64,000 bases of DNA from Hippopus hippopus (GCA_946811185.2 OX328100.1:19642999-19706998), one strand, 5' to 3'. Counted from the stretch's first letter, positions 18,701 to 33,700 are shown. Program-made: numbers and translations. Notes: generated from the letters alone by a model not told the origin.

Positions 18701-21700
18701 CTTTAACTTCTGGACAGTCCGCTTACGTCACCTTTACGTCCGATTATTCTGTGCGATATGGCGGTTTTGCGGTCAACTACATCGAGGTTTCGTCGACATC
18801 AAGTAAGTTATCATCATCATCATCATCATCAGTACCATCAGCATCACCTTTTTACCTTCCACCTCTATGTGTCTTGTTATCTATTTAAAAGAAATTTTTG
18901 CCTCTTGTCTCCTCCGACTGTTTTCTTATATTAAGACAGTTGTTTGGTGTGTATATCCGTAAGTGCTTTCTGTCAACTGTAGGATCACATACAGTTGAGC
19001 CATACAATCCTGAGTTTATAACGAAACATTATTAGTTGTACGGTCAGGTGGCAGGGGACTTGGAAACTTGTTCATGGCTGTGGTTAATCATGTCACCCCG
19101 AGCCGAAGGCGAGGTCGCGACATGATTCACCCCAGCCGTGAACAAGTGTCCAAGTCCCGTGCCACCTGACAGTACAACGAATTTATTATACTGCAAAGTT
19201 TTACCATTCCAACGTTTGTTAAGCGAATTTTATCCTGGTTTTTGGTTTAAAAAATTGAGTACGCTGACGAAGTAGAATTTCCCTTCTGAGTGTCCCAATT
19301 CAATGAAAACTGACGTCACTAAAACCTTGGTAATACGTGCTAAAACGTGTAGCTTGGCGCATAATCTTTATGTTAATCTTGATTGACGCCGCCATTTTGG
19401 ATGTTCTGTTGATAGTGCAGTCGTGTATACGGGGCTCCCGAAAGGTTTTGCCAGTGTACATGATATATATGTGTGTGGCATATTATCCAATCAGATTGCG
19501 AGAAATTTCTTTGCAGTAGAATAAAGATGATCCCGTGATCTGATTGGATAATATGCCACAAACATATATATCATGTACACTGGCAAAACCAACGTAAAAG
19601 CAGTTTCCCTTTCGGGAGCTCCGTATACACGACTGCACTATCAACACAACATGCAAAATGACGGCGTCGATCAAGATTAACATAAAGATTATACGCCAAG
19701 CTGCACGTTTTAGCACGTATTACCAAGGTTTCAGTGACGTCAGTTCCTAGTGACATCAGTTTTCATTAAATTGGGGCACTCAGAAGGGAAATTCTACTTC
19801 GTCTGACTACTCAGAATTTTAAACAACAACAACAAAAAAAAAAGAGTAAAATTCGCTTAACAAACGTTGGAATGGTAAAACTTTGCAGTATAATGAATTT
19901 GTTGTACAGTCAGGTGGCAGGGGACTTGGAAACTTGTTCACGGCTGTGCTGAATCATGTCGCTACCTCGCCTTCGGCTCGGGGCTACTCACCACAGCCTT
20001 GAACAAGTTTACAAGTCCCCTGCCACCTGACCATACAACTAATAAAGTTTTAGAAAACATTTTGAGAAAAGAAGAAAATGCTGGTAAGATGTTTTCTTCT
20101 TTTCCCACAGTGTATTCTTAACCTTTCGAGACAGAAATGGAAGTTTGATTTTCGTTTATTTAAAGTCGCCAACGCTTTGTTACGGGGGATAGCGCAGGAT
20201 ACAAGACGAAACCCGTCCTCAGTTACACCTGGTTCTGTTATTTAAGCGCTTAGAGTATAGCGTTCTCATACGGGACCTCGGTTTAACCTGTCAAGCGATA
20301 AATATTTCAGTAATTTGATGTGGTTAGCTGCGGGGATCGAACCCACATCCGCAAGTGGCCCGAGATTTGATGATCACTAGTCTCATTTTCGACCACCTGA
20401 GCTATAGAGGCTGGTTAGAAAGACAGAAATAATCACTTTGGCTGCATCTAAAATGTCGTCTGCAAATGCTTTCGATTTGGAAGTCTGAAATATGACGTCT
20501 GGTAAAAAGTTAAAGAAAGTACCACGGTCTTATTTAACTGTTATAAGTTTTTTTTTGTCTGTTTGAATGGTGTTTGATACCGTTTTCAACATTAATTCGG
20601 TTATATTGTAGCGACCAGTGTACTTATTCATTTTTCCTGGGGTTTCTGTCACCAGATTTAGCACAATATTGTTCTCAAACAAATGGCTGCTTTCCAACGA
20701 AAACATCGTCGAAACAATTATCAGCATCAGCTGAGAAAAGACCGAATCGTGTGGCAAGGCCTATCAGCAGTCCTAGGGAAGAAATTCGCAGAGGTTGGGG
20801 TTCGCACCATTGATCCCCTGGATTCACGTCGTGTATGCTACCGACTCCACTACCAGGGGTCGGCAACTGGTAATAATAATTTACCTCAAGCTACAAACAT
20901 TATATATCTAGTTCTGTTTCAGATGCCTGCACGACCACAGTGACAGCAACAAGTACCAAACAACACGTTTGGTACACACATGGAAAGTAAGTATAAACTG
21001 AACCAGATAAATTTGACACTCACCTGTTTCAATCAATGTAAACTTGAATCACTTTAATGACAATTTTACAACCTGGGTCCGTATTCACCAACCATTCTTC
21101 AGAACATTTTCATCCATATTCTCCAAAAGTTTCTAAATTTGAAAGTAACACAATTTCTGATTGGCTAAACCAAACGGTTTAGCCAATCAAAGTTACTGTC
21201 AAATGTAGAAAATTCTGGAGATTTACACTAGGAACGTTCTTAATAATGGTTGGAAAGTACAAACACTGACCGCTGTATCAAGGTAGCAGATCACTGCTGG
21301 CAATACAAAACTACAACTTCATGCATATATACAACTTCTGGCCTGTGTTCTTGTCTTCTGTGAGCAAGATTAAGCAAACAAATGCCGCATTAATTTATTG
21401 CGTTCAAATTACACTCGTTCTTCTCTCTTCTTCGATGTAACTGTTTACAACCACTGTCAGTCCATTCGCCTATTGTGTGGTTACTTACCTATTTGTCAAT
21501 GGTTCCAAAAGGCCAGAAAGGAGATGGCTACCCTGAGGAAGAAGGATTTTGAACACATTGTTGACTGTATGGTAATTTGTGTCTTTATCAACACTACTTT
21601 TGTTATATCGCGACGGTCAGTGCACATACCAATGCTTTTCTGGATACTCTGTAAGCAGTACATTTTTACAGTAGATCTATTCTTCTCAACCACATACTGC

Positions 21701-24700
21701 TTCTTCTACATAACCATCGTCGAAACATTAATCAGCGGCGTGAGATGAATGAATCCTGTCGCAATAACTTTCATCAATCCTCGAAAAGAAAGTGTGTTGA
21801 GCTGGGGATTCAAACCAGCGAGCCCCTGTTCTCAAGTCCTGCACGCTACGCTTCTGGAACATGGCTTCAAAATATTATGGGTAAAGGAGGAAACGGTGGT
21901 AACCAGCATTTTTTATCTTTCCTCACAATGTATTCCACCAATGCTTCAAAAGACAAGTAGACAGCATTTGAAAACTACTGATCCTCTTCCAAACTCCTTT
22001 CCAAATTCCCCCCCCCTTCCAGCCCCCCCCCACCCCACCCCCGCAAAAAAAGAGGCCGAGTCTTGTAAACATTCCTTTTTTCAGGAATGTTTTCAGCACT
22101 TTTCAAATAAAAAAGGTCAATCTTCATTTTATCAGTAGCTACAGTATGCAACTTGTATCACGTTCTGTTTGGCTTTATTATACAATCCCGAGTTTTAACG
22201 ACCCTGAAAAAACAAGGATTTTGAAAAAATTGTGGGAAAAGGAGAAAATGTTGGTAACCAGCATTTTCTCCTTTTCCCATAATGTTTTCTATCCTTCCCG
22301 AGACAGATATCATCTGAGCCAAACTTGATGAGTCGTCTGCATATGCTTTCAATTTAGTCTAAATTTTATCTTTTAATAAAGGATTAAGAGTGGTCTATTA
22401 CGGTAAGAGTTCAACAAATGTTAGAATCTTATTTTAATACTAGTGAAACGCAGGAAATACATGAATAGTTGAGCTGTCGCCTGAAATAATGCTGAAAGCT
22501 GCTTTAAACACCTTTCAATCAACCATTAGAACCTTTTTCAGTATCATATTAAAATACTGTCCTCTATATTTCAGTGGATGCTACATCACGATCAATGCTG
22601 ACCCTGGCAACAAAGTCAAAATTTCTGTTCTAAATTTGTTTCCTTCAGACACGCTTATCTTCGGTGATACAGGTAAAGTTTAACGGCCATTTTGCGTCAC
22701 TTGAGAAGGGCTAAAGATACATCCCTACAGCTAGAGAGAAAACACGCAGTTAAAACTTCAAAATGTGTAGAAAAACTCAGCTGTGTAAACAGAGACAAAT
22801 TATTAATATATATGGCGTAAGCGATAGAAAAACACAAGGGATTTGTTCTTTTTTTTTTGAAACTGGAAATGACAACAGCGATTGCTTCGATGGCCTCCAA
22901 AATATTAAATGCATTTTGTATCCGTCCCAATCTAAGCAATCTTGCAGCCATCAGGGACAACATTTGGCATGTAGAAAAGAGAATGATCACAGTTTAATAA
23001 AATAAGGGTGAAATTGGTTAAAAACTGGATGAAAACCAAGTAGCATAGATCTATCTAGTTTTTCAGTAGGAATATACAAAATAAAACGTTAAGAAATCTT
23101 AAAAATGATAAATCACCATCCTAAATATACATTATACAACGACTTCGGACTTATTCTTCACCGGAGTGTCCATTTAAGATATATTATCCATGCTCTGTGA
23201 AAAGGTGGTTTAATGCATTTGCAAAGAGTATCGACCCATGTCAGCCTGCGCAGACCGCGCAGACTGACCTGGGCTGAAACTTTTTGCTATTCGTCAATTT
23301 TTTGCATGTCAAAAACGACCACTCTATCTCATGATGCAGATGGTTGTTAGACGAAATAGGATCCATAATTAGGTGTTGACATGCTTGTTACAATGCATAG
23401 TGGAGATACATTAAGCCCCATCTTGACAGAGTATGGCTCACATGATTTACAGTATTTCATAATTTTGTAGACGGTTCGTCCTACAATTCAATATATGCTG
23501 CCGGTACTTCCGAATACGTGAGCCAGACGTCATCGGCCTATCTACAAGGGGTGAACTTCGTCAGATCCTTTATGGTTACTTATGAACAAGTATCGTCGGG
23601 AACCAGTGAGTATACATTTAATAACAGTCAAACAGCAATCGCACTCGGGCAATTCCGTAATTACGTCTTACCTCGTCCGTATCAAGGACGTATTCTTTAG
23701 AAATAACGTTACTTTCAGTCAAATGTTCTTAAAACTTGCGCCGCTCATGAAATTCCGATAATCGAATTGACCTAAACGACAACAATAGCGGTGAAGATAC
23801 ATGTATTTACATTTATCAATCTCTCACCTACATCTGCTATCGGAAGTTATAAACAACCCAGAAAAGTTTTATAACAAGCTGTTTGAAAAAGTAAATATTT
23901 TTAGAACGATTTCGGTGAAAAACTGAGACTACTATATTTTTCAGGGGAGTCTTATGACTTTAAACAGCAGTAAAGCAGTGTTTTTCCGGCGAAAAAAGTA
24001 AGGTTTGTCATTCGGCAAATCTCGGGGAATCCGCTGATCAGCTATGTATGATATACACCTAAAAAAAACCGTATAACGCTCCACTCAAATAAGAGAGTAC
24101 ACGAGTCACAGTTTTCTATCGAGGTCTATCTCAATACACGTCCATCGACAACCATTTACGTAATTCATTCTAACGTAGACACTTTTTACCGACAGATGTT
24201 GTTACGGAATCAATTCAAACAATGGCCTAATGGCCGTTAGGTACAATACGTACTGTGTAGTGCGTAATGTAGAAAGAAGGGAATTAGATAGAACATGTTA
24301 TTGTCTCTTTAAGTCATATTGTTTTTCCTTATAAAAAACCATTTGATCTTGACTGTCAAAATTAATGATAGTGACAAAGCGGAAAATCTTGCCATATTTA
24401 TTCAAAACAATATTAGTAGATTCCTTTTTGTTTGAAACTATTTTTCGTCTGTGATGTACACAATTGTCAAAGAAGCGAATAGTCTTCATGTAAATTTCAA
24501 TTCACTTTACGGTCTATATTTTCATCAGCTAATAATTCAATATTAGTTTTTTTCATGAACATTGGCGAGTTCTGATTGGCTGAATTTTTTTTTTCATAGT
24601 TCCATGAAAAAAAAATCAGCAATGCCGGGACTACTTTTGCAGTCAAAGTAATGTAAACAAACATGTATACGAGATTTCATAATGGTTTTCTTTCTGATTT

Positions 24701-27700
24701 TTTATCTTTATCGTGTCCGAAGTTCAAATTGCTAGTGTTATGTAGTTAGGATATACAGTGACCTGTTTTCAGAATATTCTAGAAACATGAGGAACATTTA
24801 TTGGTTTTTCCATTGTGGTTATTTTTAGAAACAGGTTGTTAGTAAACAAGCTGTTTACCAATCCATGATGTCATCTTTCTAGAAAAGACTAATTTAGAAT
24901 TTTCCAAGCTGATATAAATAGGAGTGAACTACTTGGTGACTTTGGATTTTGGAGTTAGACTTGTGGCTTGGAGGATACAGAATTAGTGCAAAGTGTTGGA
25001 TTTAATTTGGAATATACATCCGAAAGTTGGAATTATCTTTTTATTAAACAGGTTGCTCATATCTATCTGCAAGTTAATTTAGGTTTTAGGAACCAGAAAT
25101 TTCATACTTTTTGTAGTCTAAACTTAATTCTTAATTTTGGGGGACTTATTTTATTTCTTGTTCTAAGATTAAGAATTGTCAAAATTTCATTCAAACTTAA
25201 CTCTTGTTGTACTATTTTGTCTTTATTCATTAATAAATATTGTTAATTGTTAAAGGCTTGTTGCTGGTTTTCTTTCTCGTTACGCTTGGCTCGTAACAGA
25301 AATTGGGGGCTCGTCCGTGATTGATCATTTAGTCATTTTGGATATACTTTGAAAATATTTTGAACTTGTTACAGTATTAAAGTTTATTAGATAATAAAAA
25401 AATAATAAAAAATTAAAATTTGATTTTCATTCTACTGAACCAGCAAAAAGCAATCATGTCTTTTGATCTTGAAAAATTTATTGCTGAGCCTTCTCAGGAG
25501 TTGTTAAATTTGGCAAGAAAGTCTGATTTATTAGATCTTGCTTCTCATTATAAACTGACTGCCATTAAAGGTACTATGTTAAAGCACGAAATTAAGAATT
25601 CTATTGTTCAGTTTTTAGTAGATGAAGAAATACTTGACTCGTCTGCTCTGTCTCTTATTCTTGTGTCTCAGACAGACCTTAAAACTAAAACTGAGTTAGA
25701 AAAATTAAAACTACAGATGGAAAAAGAAGAAAAAGAATTAAAATTAAAATTAGAACAAGAAGAAAGAATGAAAGAAAAAGAATTAGAGCAAGAAGAAAGA
25801 ATGAAAGAAAAAGAATTAGAGCAAGAAGAAAGAATGAAAGAAAAAAAATTAGAGCAAGAAGAAAGGATGAAAGAAAAAGAATTAGAGTTAGAGTTAGAAA
25901 AAATGCTTGTTGAAGAAAGAGAGAAAGAAAGGCATTTTCAGTTGAGAATGAAAGAATTAGAAATAGAAAATAAAGAAAAACCATCTTTGCATATAATTAA
26001 AGATTTTGAGATAACAAAACACCTCAGACTTGTTCCACCATTTCAAGAACAGGAAGTTGATAAATACTTTTCACATTTTGAAAGATTTGCCGAAAATTTG
26101 AAGTGGGCAAAAGAACACTGGACCTTACTCTTGCAAAGCGTTGTAACCGGAAAGGCTCGCGATATTTTTTCTCAACTAAGTAATGAACAGCTTTCTAATT
26201 ATGATAATGTTAAGGAATTGATTCTAAAGGCTTATGAACTGGTACCTGAAGCATATAGACAAAAATTTAGGAATTGCAGGAAAGAAAATGTCAAACCCAT
26301 GTTGAATTTGCTAGAACTAAAGAACAATTATTTGATAGGTGGTGCCATTCAAAGAAAATAGGTTCAGATCATGGAAAACTTAGACAACTACTGTTAGTTG
26401 AAAAATTTAAAAGGTGCATTAATTTCGATATAAAAACTTTCTTAGACGAGAAAGAAGTTGAAACTTTAGAAGAAGCTGCTTTCCTAGCAGACAACTTTGC
26501 CTGGACGCATAAGGTCTCTTTCATGAATAAATCAAACACTCGAAAACCTTTTTATTCATCTACTGGTCCTAAACCAAATTTTAATCAATTTAATGACAAT
26601 TTCAATCAGAATAGTCCAAAACCCAAGTCTCCTTATGAAGCCAAAGGTCAAAATCCCTTATCTCGACCCTCTTGTAATCATTGCAAAGATTCAGGTCATA
26701 TTATTTCTGAATGTCCTGTTTTAAAAAGAAAACGGGAAAAACAAGAAAGCTTTAAGCCTACAGGCTTTACTTCATTAAAGTCTACACCTCAGTCATGTTT
26801 TAAAGACCAAACCTTTGTCCAGGCCAAAGTACCTGAGACTGATACTGTTATGGAGATTTATGAACCATTCTTATCAGATGGTTTTGTGCCACTAGAAAGT
26901 GATTTTGTCCAGTCTACCCCTATTAAAATTTTACGTGATACTGGAGCTTCTCAATCTCTTATTTTAGCAGATGTCCTGCCTTTTTCTGAGAAGACTTCTT
27001 CTGGGACAAGTGTCCTTATTCAGGGTGTAGAATGTGGATTTGTTAATGTTCCGCTTCATAACATTTATTTGTCTTCAGACTTAATTAATGGTCCAGTGAC
27101 TGTTGGTATTAGAAAAAATTTACCTTTTAAAGGTGTTCATTTGTTATTAGGCAATGATTTAGCCGGAGATAAGGTAATTATTAATCCACTTGTAACTGAC
27201 ACACCTTGTATGGATCAATCACCCGATCCGATTGAGGAAGAAATTCCTGACCTTTACCCGTCATGTGCAGTTACTAGATCTATGGCAAAGAAAGCCATTT
27301 TGACTGAAAATCAGTCTGATATTGACTTATCTGATTCTTTGTTGGGTCATTTATTTAATAATGAAATTAACAGATCTATTTCACAAAACCCGTCTGAAAG
27401 TAAGACAAATTCTAAACATAATTCATCAGAATTGGATTACACATCTTCACTTTTAGTTAATGAAGGCCATGATAGAAAGTCAATGTCAAAACTAACTGAA
27501 GACCAACACAATGATCCAGAAATAGCACCTTTATTTAAAAAAACTGTTAGTGAAACTGATCTTTCACAAGAACCTGTCTGTTTTTATATAAAAAATAGAA
27601 TATTGATGAGAACGTGGCGCCCTCCTGAAGTCTCTGTCGATGATGAGTGGGCTGTCAATTATCAGGTTGTTGTTCCTAAATCTTATAGATTAGAAATATT

Positions 27701-30700
27701 AAGATTAGCTCATAAAACACCTATGTCAGGTCATTTAGGCATCAATCCTAAATCTTATAGATCAGAAATATTAAGCTTAGCTCATGTACCAGCTATGTCA
27801 GGTCATTTAAGTATAAATAAAACCTATCGCAAAATTCTGAATCATTTAGAGAAAACTCAATGTAAAATGAAAGAAAGATATTTTAGCTCTTCTACCAGTT
27901 CCTGGTAGGCCTCTACAAGCAAGATATTTCGGTCCTTATTCTGTAGAAAAAAAAGTCAGTGACTTAAATTACGTGATAACAACTCCTGACAGGCGGAAGC
28001 AAAAGCAATTATGTCATATAAATATGTTAAAGAATATGTTGATAGGGATAATTCAAATATTTTACCAATAAATGTAGTTTCCTCAGTCCCTCAAAATCAA
28101 AATCACATTAACCATGAAGACATAAATTGTGAAGAAATGAGCTTTGACATGTCTAACCCTATTTGTTTAAAACTTCAAAATTCTGACATTTTAAGAAATT
28201 TAGATAAAAAACTTTCACATTTAGATAATAATCAAAAAGATGATTTAAAAAAGTTAATTTCTGAATATGAGCACCTGTTCCCTGATATTCCAACACGGAC
28301 AGATACAATATACTATGATGTGGACATTGAAAATTCAAAACCAGTGAAACAACATCCATATCGAATGAATCCCAAGAAATTGGAGCATCTTAGAGAGGAA
28401 ATCAAGTATCTATTGGACAATGACTTTATTGAACCTAGTCAAAGTGAATGGAGTTCTCCCTGTATTCTTGTACCAAAGCCAGATGGAACTTTTCGTATGT
28501 GCAATGACTATAGAAAAGTTAATACTATGACCAAGACTGATTCATTTCCAGTGCCAAGAGTAGATGACTGCATTGACAATATTGGTCATGCAAAATATGT
28601 TACCAAATTTGATCTTCTGAAAGGATTTTGGCAAATTCCTCTCACTGAAAGAGCTAAAAGAGATCTCTGCATTTGTAACTCCTGATGGACTTTATCAATA
28701 CAAAATTATGCCTTTTGGGATGAAAAACTCGCCGGCAACATTTCAACGTCTTATCAACATGATAATATCTGGATTGAACGACTGTAGAGCCTACATCGAT
28801 GATATCATCATTCACAGCGATGATTGGGATGAAAATCAGAAGACTGTCAGAGAATTTTTTGACTGACTGACGAAAGCCAAATTAACAATTTATCTTGTTA
28901 AAAGTGAATTTTGTCCAGAGTTTAACTTGTAATTAGTTAACATTTGTCTTTATGTATAATGTATTTTCATGTACAGTTTAGTGTAATGATATGTTTTATA
29001 TTCTAACAAAAGAAAGTTTTAATTCTTAAAACTTTCTTTTCCTTTAGGAGGGGAAGTGTTATGTAGATAGGATATACAGTGACCTGTTTTCAGAATATTC
29101 TAGAAACATGAGGAACATTTATTGGTTTTTCCATTGTGGTTATTTTTAGAAACAGGTTGTTAGTAAACAAGCTGTTTACCAATCCATGATGTCATCTTTC
29201 TAGAAAAGACTAATTTAGAATTTTCCAAGCTGATATAAATAGGAGTGACTTACTTGGTGACTTTGGATTTGGAGTTAGACTTGTGGCTTGGAGGATACAG
29301 AATTAGTGCAAAGTGTTGGATTTAATTTGGAATATACATCCGTAAGTTGGAATTATCTTTTTATTAAACAGGTTGCTCATATCTATCTGCAAGTTAAAAT
29401 TAGGGTCAATCCGGGTAAATACGGACAGAGGTATAATTACGGACACAAGCTACATTTCGGAAAATCCCCGAGCCTATTTTTAACTCCAAATATCCTCGCT
29501 ACTGTCTATTTAAAGCACCCCCCATCTTATTTCTGTGTCAGTGTGCTATTTTTGATGACGATTAAGTTTATGTGATGATGCAAGCACATTTAACGTCACA
29601 CGTGACTCGCCCTTTCTAAATCGTGTTTGAATTCAAAGATTTGTGCTTCAACTCTGACAGGTACTTGAACGCTTTCACAAATTATAGAAATTTTACACTA
29701 AGCCCTAATAATGTTAAAAACTAAGACAAGTGATTGAAGAAACGTAATAAATCATCAGAATAATGGCAAAATACACATTAGCAGAAATAATGAAGAAAAA
29801 GACAAGTGTCCGTATTAAACCAGTCGTTTGAACACACTGTAAAATTACGGACACTCACAAAAAATATTTCTTCTGTGCTACAGAATTCTTCTTTGTCAAA
29901 TATTTAAAAAGGAGGATATCTATAGGGTAAATTGATAGCTCGAGTCGGACACGATCTAGAGTAGGGTGATTCGGATAATAAATTGGAATGCGATACTATT
30001 CCGAAAATAAACACATGGAGCGAAATGATCTTTCATTTCACTGCATTTTGTAACTATTATCCTGTGTTTGTGTAGGTCGTGTTAAATCTATTACTATTAT
30101 TATCCATTTAGGCCACACCCAGTCCATTATTTTATTAGGTTATGGCAGTATTATTCTTTTTAAAACATTATAGGGAAAGAAGAAATAGCTTGTACCGAGC
30201 GATGCTGTATTTTTCCCACTAAAAGTAAGGTGTCCGTAATTTTCCAGTCTGTGTCCGTACTTCACCCCACATGTCCGTATTTACCCGGATTTGACTAAGT
30301 AACTTCAACTGCATTTTAGCAGTATCTTGGGCGAAGTAAACTGTACAGTATAGCGAAAATATCAAAGAGGAAAGTCGTGAAATGTTATCAAATAGGTTTT
30401 GGGGGTCATGGCTTTCAAACTGTAAGAGTATTGACTAACGAAAGTGAGCTGTGTAAAAATCGTCCGTATTTACCCGGATTTACCCTATTGTTAATTTAGG
30501 TTTTAGGAACCAGAAATTTCATACTTTTTGTAGTCTAAACTTAATTCTTAATTTTGAGGGACTTATTCTATTTCTTGTTCTAAGATTAAGAATTGTCAAA
30601 ATTTCATTCAAACTTAATTCTTGTTGTCTACTATTTTGTCTTTATTCATTAATAAATATTGTTAATTGTTAAAGGCTTGTTGCTGGTTTTCTTTCTTGTT

Positions 30701-33700
30701 ACGCTTGGCTCGTAACACTAGCTGAATTTATTTTCTCTAAATAATGAAAAAATATCCAACGGTAAATTTAACGAGAGAGCTGAAAACTCATTGTCACTTT
30801 GCTGGGTTCTAATAATCTTATTTTCAACTTAGTTCTAGCGTATTGAACTTCTAATAATAAATCTACTGAACCTGCAAATGTTCAATACTATAATGACATC
30901 ACGAATTTACGTCATTGTTACGTCATAAACCAGCAGTTTTACCGCAATATAAATTATGAATGAAATGGACATTAAATAAATACGCAATGTTGGATTTTCA
31001 ATGAAAAAAAGCAGTTAATATTATTCCAGCGCATGTTTGTTTGTGATATTGCGTTATAAGGAGTGAAGAGAATTCTTTTTTGTTTTCATGGAGGTATGAA
31101 AAAAAAAAAAAACCTAATTACACTGTATGAAACCGCTCCTCGGCGCTCCGCGGTTTCATACAATGTGATTAGGGTTTTTTTTTTTTCATACCTCCATGAA
31201 AACAACAAAAAAAATTCTCTTCATTCCTTAATTATTCTTGAGAAACGTTTGTGTAATGAAAAGAATCTTATATTCTTAAGACGATGTTTCTTGAAAATAT
31301 GATAAGAAAAGGACAAAATGCTGGCTACCATCATTTTCTCATTTTCCTTCAGTGATGTCTACCTTTTTAACGGCATTTTCATTATTTTAGCCATTTAACC
31401 ATTCCATTTGTCGTTAGCAAGTGCCTTCAGTCTTGGACAGGTCTTAATTCTTGTCTGTCATCTAGTAAATATTTAATCTGTGCCTTTTTTTTTTCCTTTT
31501 AATTCCAGATAACATTGTGACTACCTCTAGTGTGAACTATGGCTTTGATGTTTGTTCTTATTCGTCTCTCTCTGCCACATCTACTGTTGAGCAAGCTGTA
31601 TCGCCTAATTACCCCAACTCGTATCCAAAGTAAATGATTTTTTCGTTGCGTGTTTGTTTTCTCGGCTTTACAGATTTTTACGCCTTTTAAACAAATCAAA
31701 CGTATATGAGCCATGCTATGGCAAAAAGGGGCTTAATGCATCTCCGTGATGCATGATACCAAGCAAGTCATTACATGATGATGGATCTTTAATGTCCATT
31801 ATGTCAAGGAACCGACTTAATCATGAGCTACACTGGTCCTTGGACATACAGAAAAGTGATCATTAGCAAAAAGTTTCGCCCCAGGTCAGCCTGCGCGGAC
31901 TGCGCAGGCTGACCTGGGTCGAAACTTTTTGCAGATGCATTAAGCCCCCTTTTCACAGCTTATGACTCACATGAGTCATGAGCTATGAATATAGAATTAA
32001 ATACATCTGCAAAATGTATCTACCCATGTCAACCTGCCCAGTCAGTGCAAACTGAAATGGTCCACTACCCTTTGTTATCTTTAAATTTTCTACATGTTAA
32101 AGGAACATCGAACCTCATGATTGAGTCGGTTATTACACAGGATAGATTTTATGGATCCGTTATTAACAGATCTGTCCTCCCAAAAAAAAATTTAATGCAA
32201 AAAAAAAACGAAAATAAGCTTTTTGTTGACAAATTAGAACATTTCTAATTGGTACTGTGATCTATCTAGTGCCTTAATTCTTTCAGTTAATACTTTTTGC
32301 TATTGGAAAACATCAAATTTTTAAGAATAATCATTTATTTGGACAATATTTGTTACTTTAAGATCCTATTTTAGGTTTTGAAATTAAAGCCTATATTTTG
32401 TGATTTTTACAAGAGTTATCTCCTTTGAAGAGCCGTATCTTTGTATTTTGCACCGCAAAATATGAATTTCTGTTCATCTTTTTACTCACCTTACATAATA
32501 TTACCATCTGAGCAAAAGGAAAACAATAAATCCATAGGTTAAAAAACTGTTTCATATGCCCTGAACTGTAAATAGCCATTTTTTTAAAATTAATTTGTTT
32601 ATTTCATTCTTTATCTGTATACTTTTTTTTCACAGCTCAATAACATGCAGCGTGACAATAAGCGCGACAGATTCTTCCCAGTCGGTGTCACTTGTTTTTG
32701 ATGATTTTGATGTGAATTATGATGATTATTTAGTTATCTATGACGGTAAGTGGATTCAAACTTTGCCCATTTGCTGCAAATTACCTCCAGGGTTTCTTTT
32801 CATCAACAATTCTTAAGAATGTCCTTGGTCTCATAGGCTTAATGCATCTGCGAAAAGTTTCGACCCAGGTCAGCCTGCGCAGTCCGCGCAGGCTGACCTG
32901 GGCCGAAACTTTTCGCTATTGGTCGATTTTCTGCATGTCAAAGGATCAGTCTACCTCATGATTGAGTCGGTTGTTAAAAAAAGTGGCTATTATGGATCCA
33001 TAAGTATGTGATGGCTTTCTTGGTATGATGGATTACGGAGATGCATTAAGCCCCCTTTTGCCAGAGCATGGCTCATTTGGTTTAGCCAATCAGAAGTCGT
33101 GTAACTTTCAAATTTAGAATTCTTGTAGAAGAAAGAAAAAGAATGTAATAAAAAGTGGTTGGTGTATAGAGACCCTGAAGTGTGTAAATAGCGACTTTGA
33201 TAATATTCTTGTGAAACGCTGAAACGTGGAAACGGTAGAAAACATTGCTGGGGGAAAAGAAAAAAATGTCGCTTGTCATCTTTTTTTTTTTCCTTTCCCA
33301 ATTATTTTTTCAGAAGCTTTTTCATTCAGATCCGACAAAGAGTCAGTTGACATCACATTTTTATCTCTGCCTTCTGTGGTAGAATTTATGCGGAAAAGTC
33401 GCCAGCGGCTTGGAAAAAGTATTATGCGGAGTACTTTTTAAAAAAGAAGAAATCCAGGAAAGCACGGATAAGTGCTCTGGCCACCGTGATATAAATGAAA
33501 TAATGTTGAAAACGGCTCTAAAAACCATACAGTCAATCAATCAATCAATCAATCAGTCAATCAATAGATCGATAGATCGATCGATCGATCGAAGTTAATA
33601 TTGCAGTAAGCTTGGTGAAAGGTTTTGCTCCCTCGAGTATCAGTGCTGTAGCATATTACCCAGGGTATTAACAATTAATGTAACTCTGCTTTTTAGAGCA

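Larger units (their letters stand above)
24732..30721 (+). mobile_element. Gmr1-like Ty3/gypsy LTR retrotransposon, degenerate, in CUB-gene intron 7
   Basis: The element spans 24736-30717 and is flanked by a 4-bp CTAG target duplication (24732-24735 and 30718-30721). Order: 5' LTR, primer-binding site, gag with zinc knuckle, protease, integrase fragments, reverse transcriptase fragment, polypurine tract, 3' LTR. Integrase before RT is the order of the Gmr1 lineage rather than classical gypsy. Several frameshifts and two large internal deletions (integrase catalytic core; end of RT and RNase H) make it non-autonomous, yet the LTRs are nearly identical, implying recent mobilisation in trans. 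It lies in sense with the host gene. Confidence 0.85.

Noticed and set aside
22489..22683. Standalone 64-aa ORF
   Set aside because: It is exon 6 of the CUB gene read with flanking intron sequence; the same holds for ORFs at 18643, 23518, 32595, 34973 and 36991.
25685..25984. Leu/Phe-rich membrane-like ORF on the minus strand
   Set aside because: Antisense of the Glu/Lys-rich gag coiled-coil repeat.
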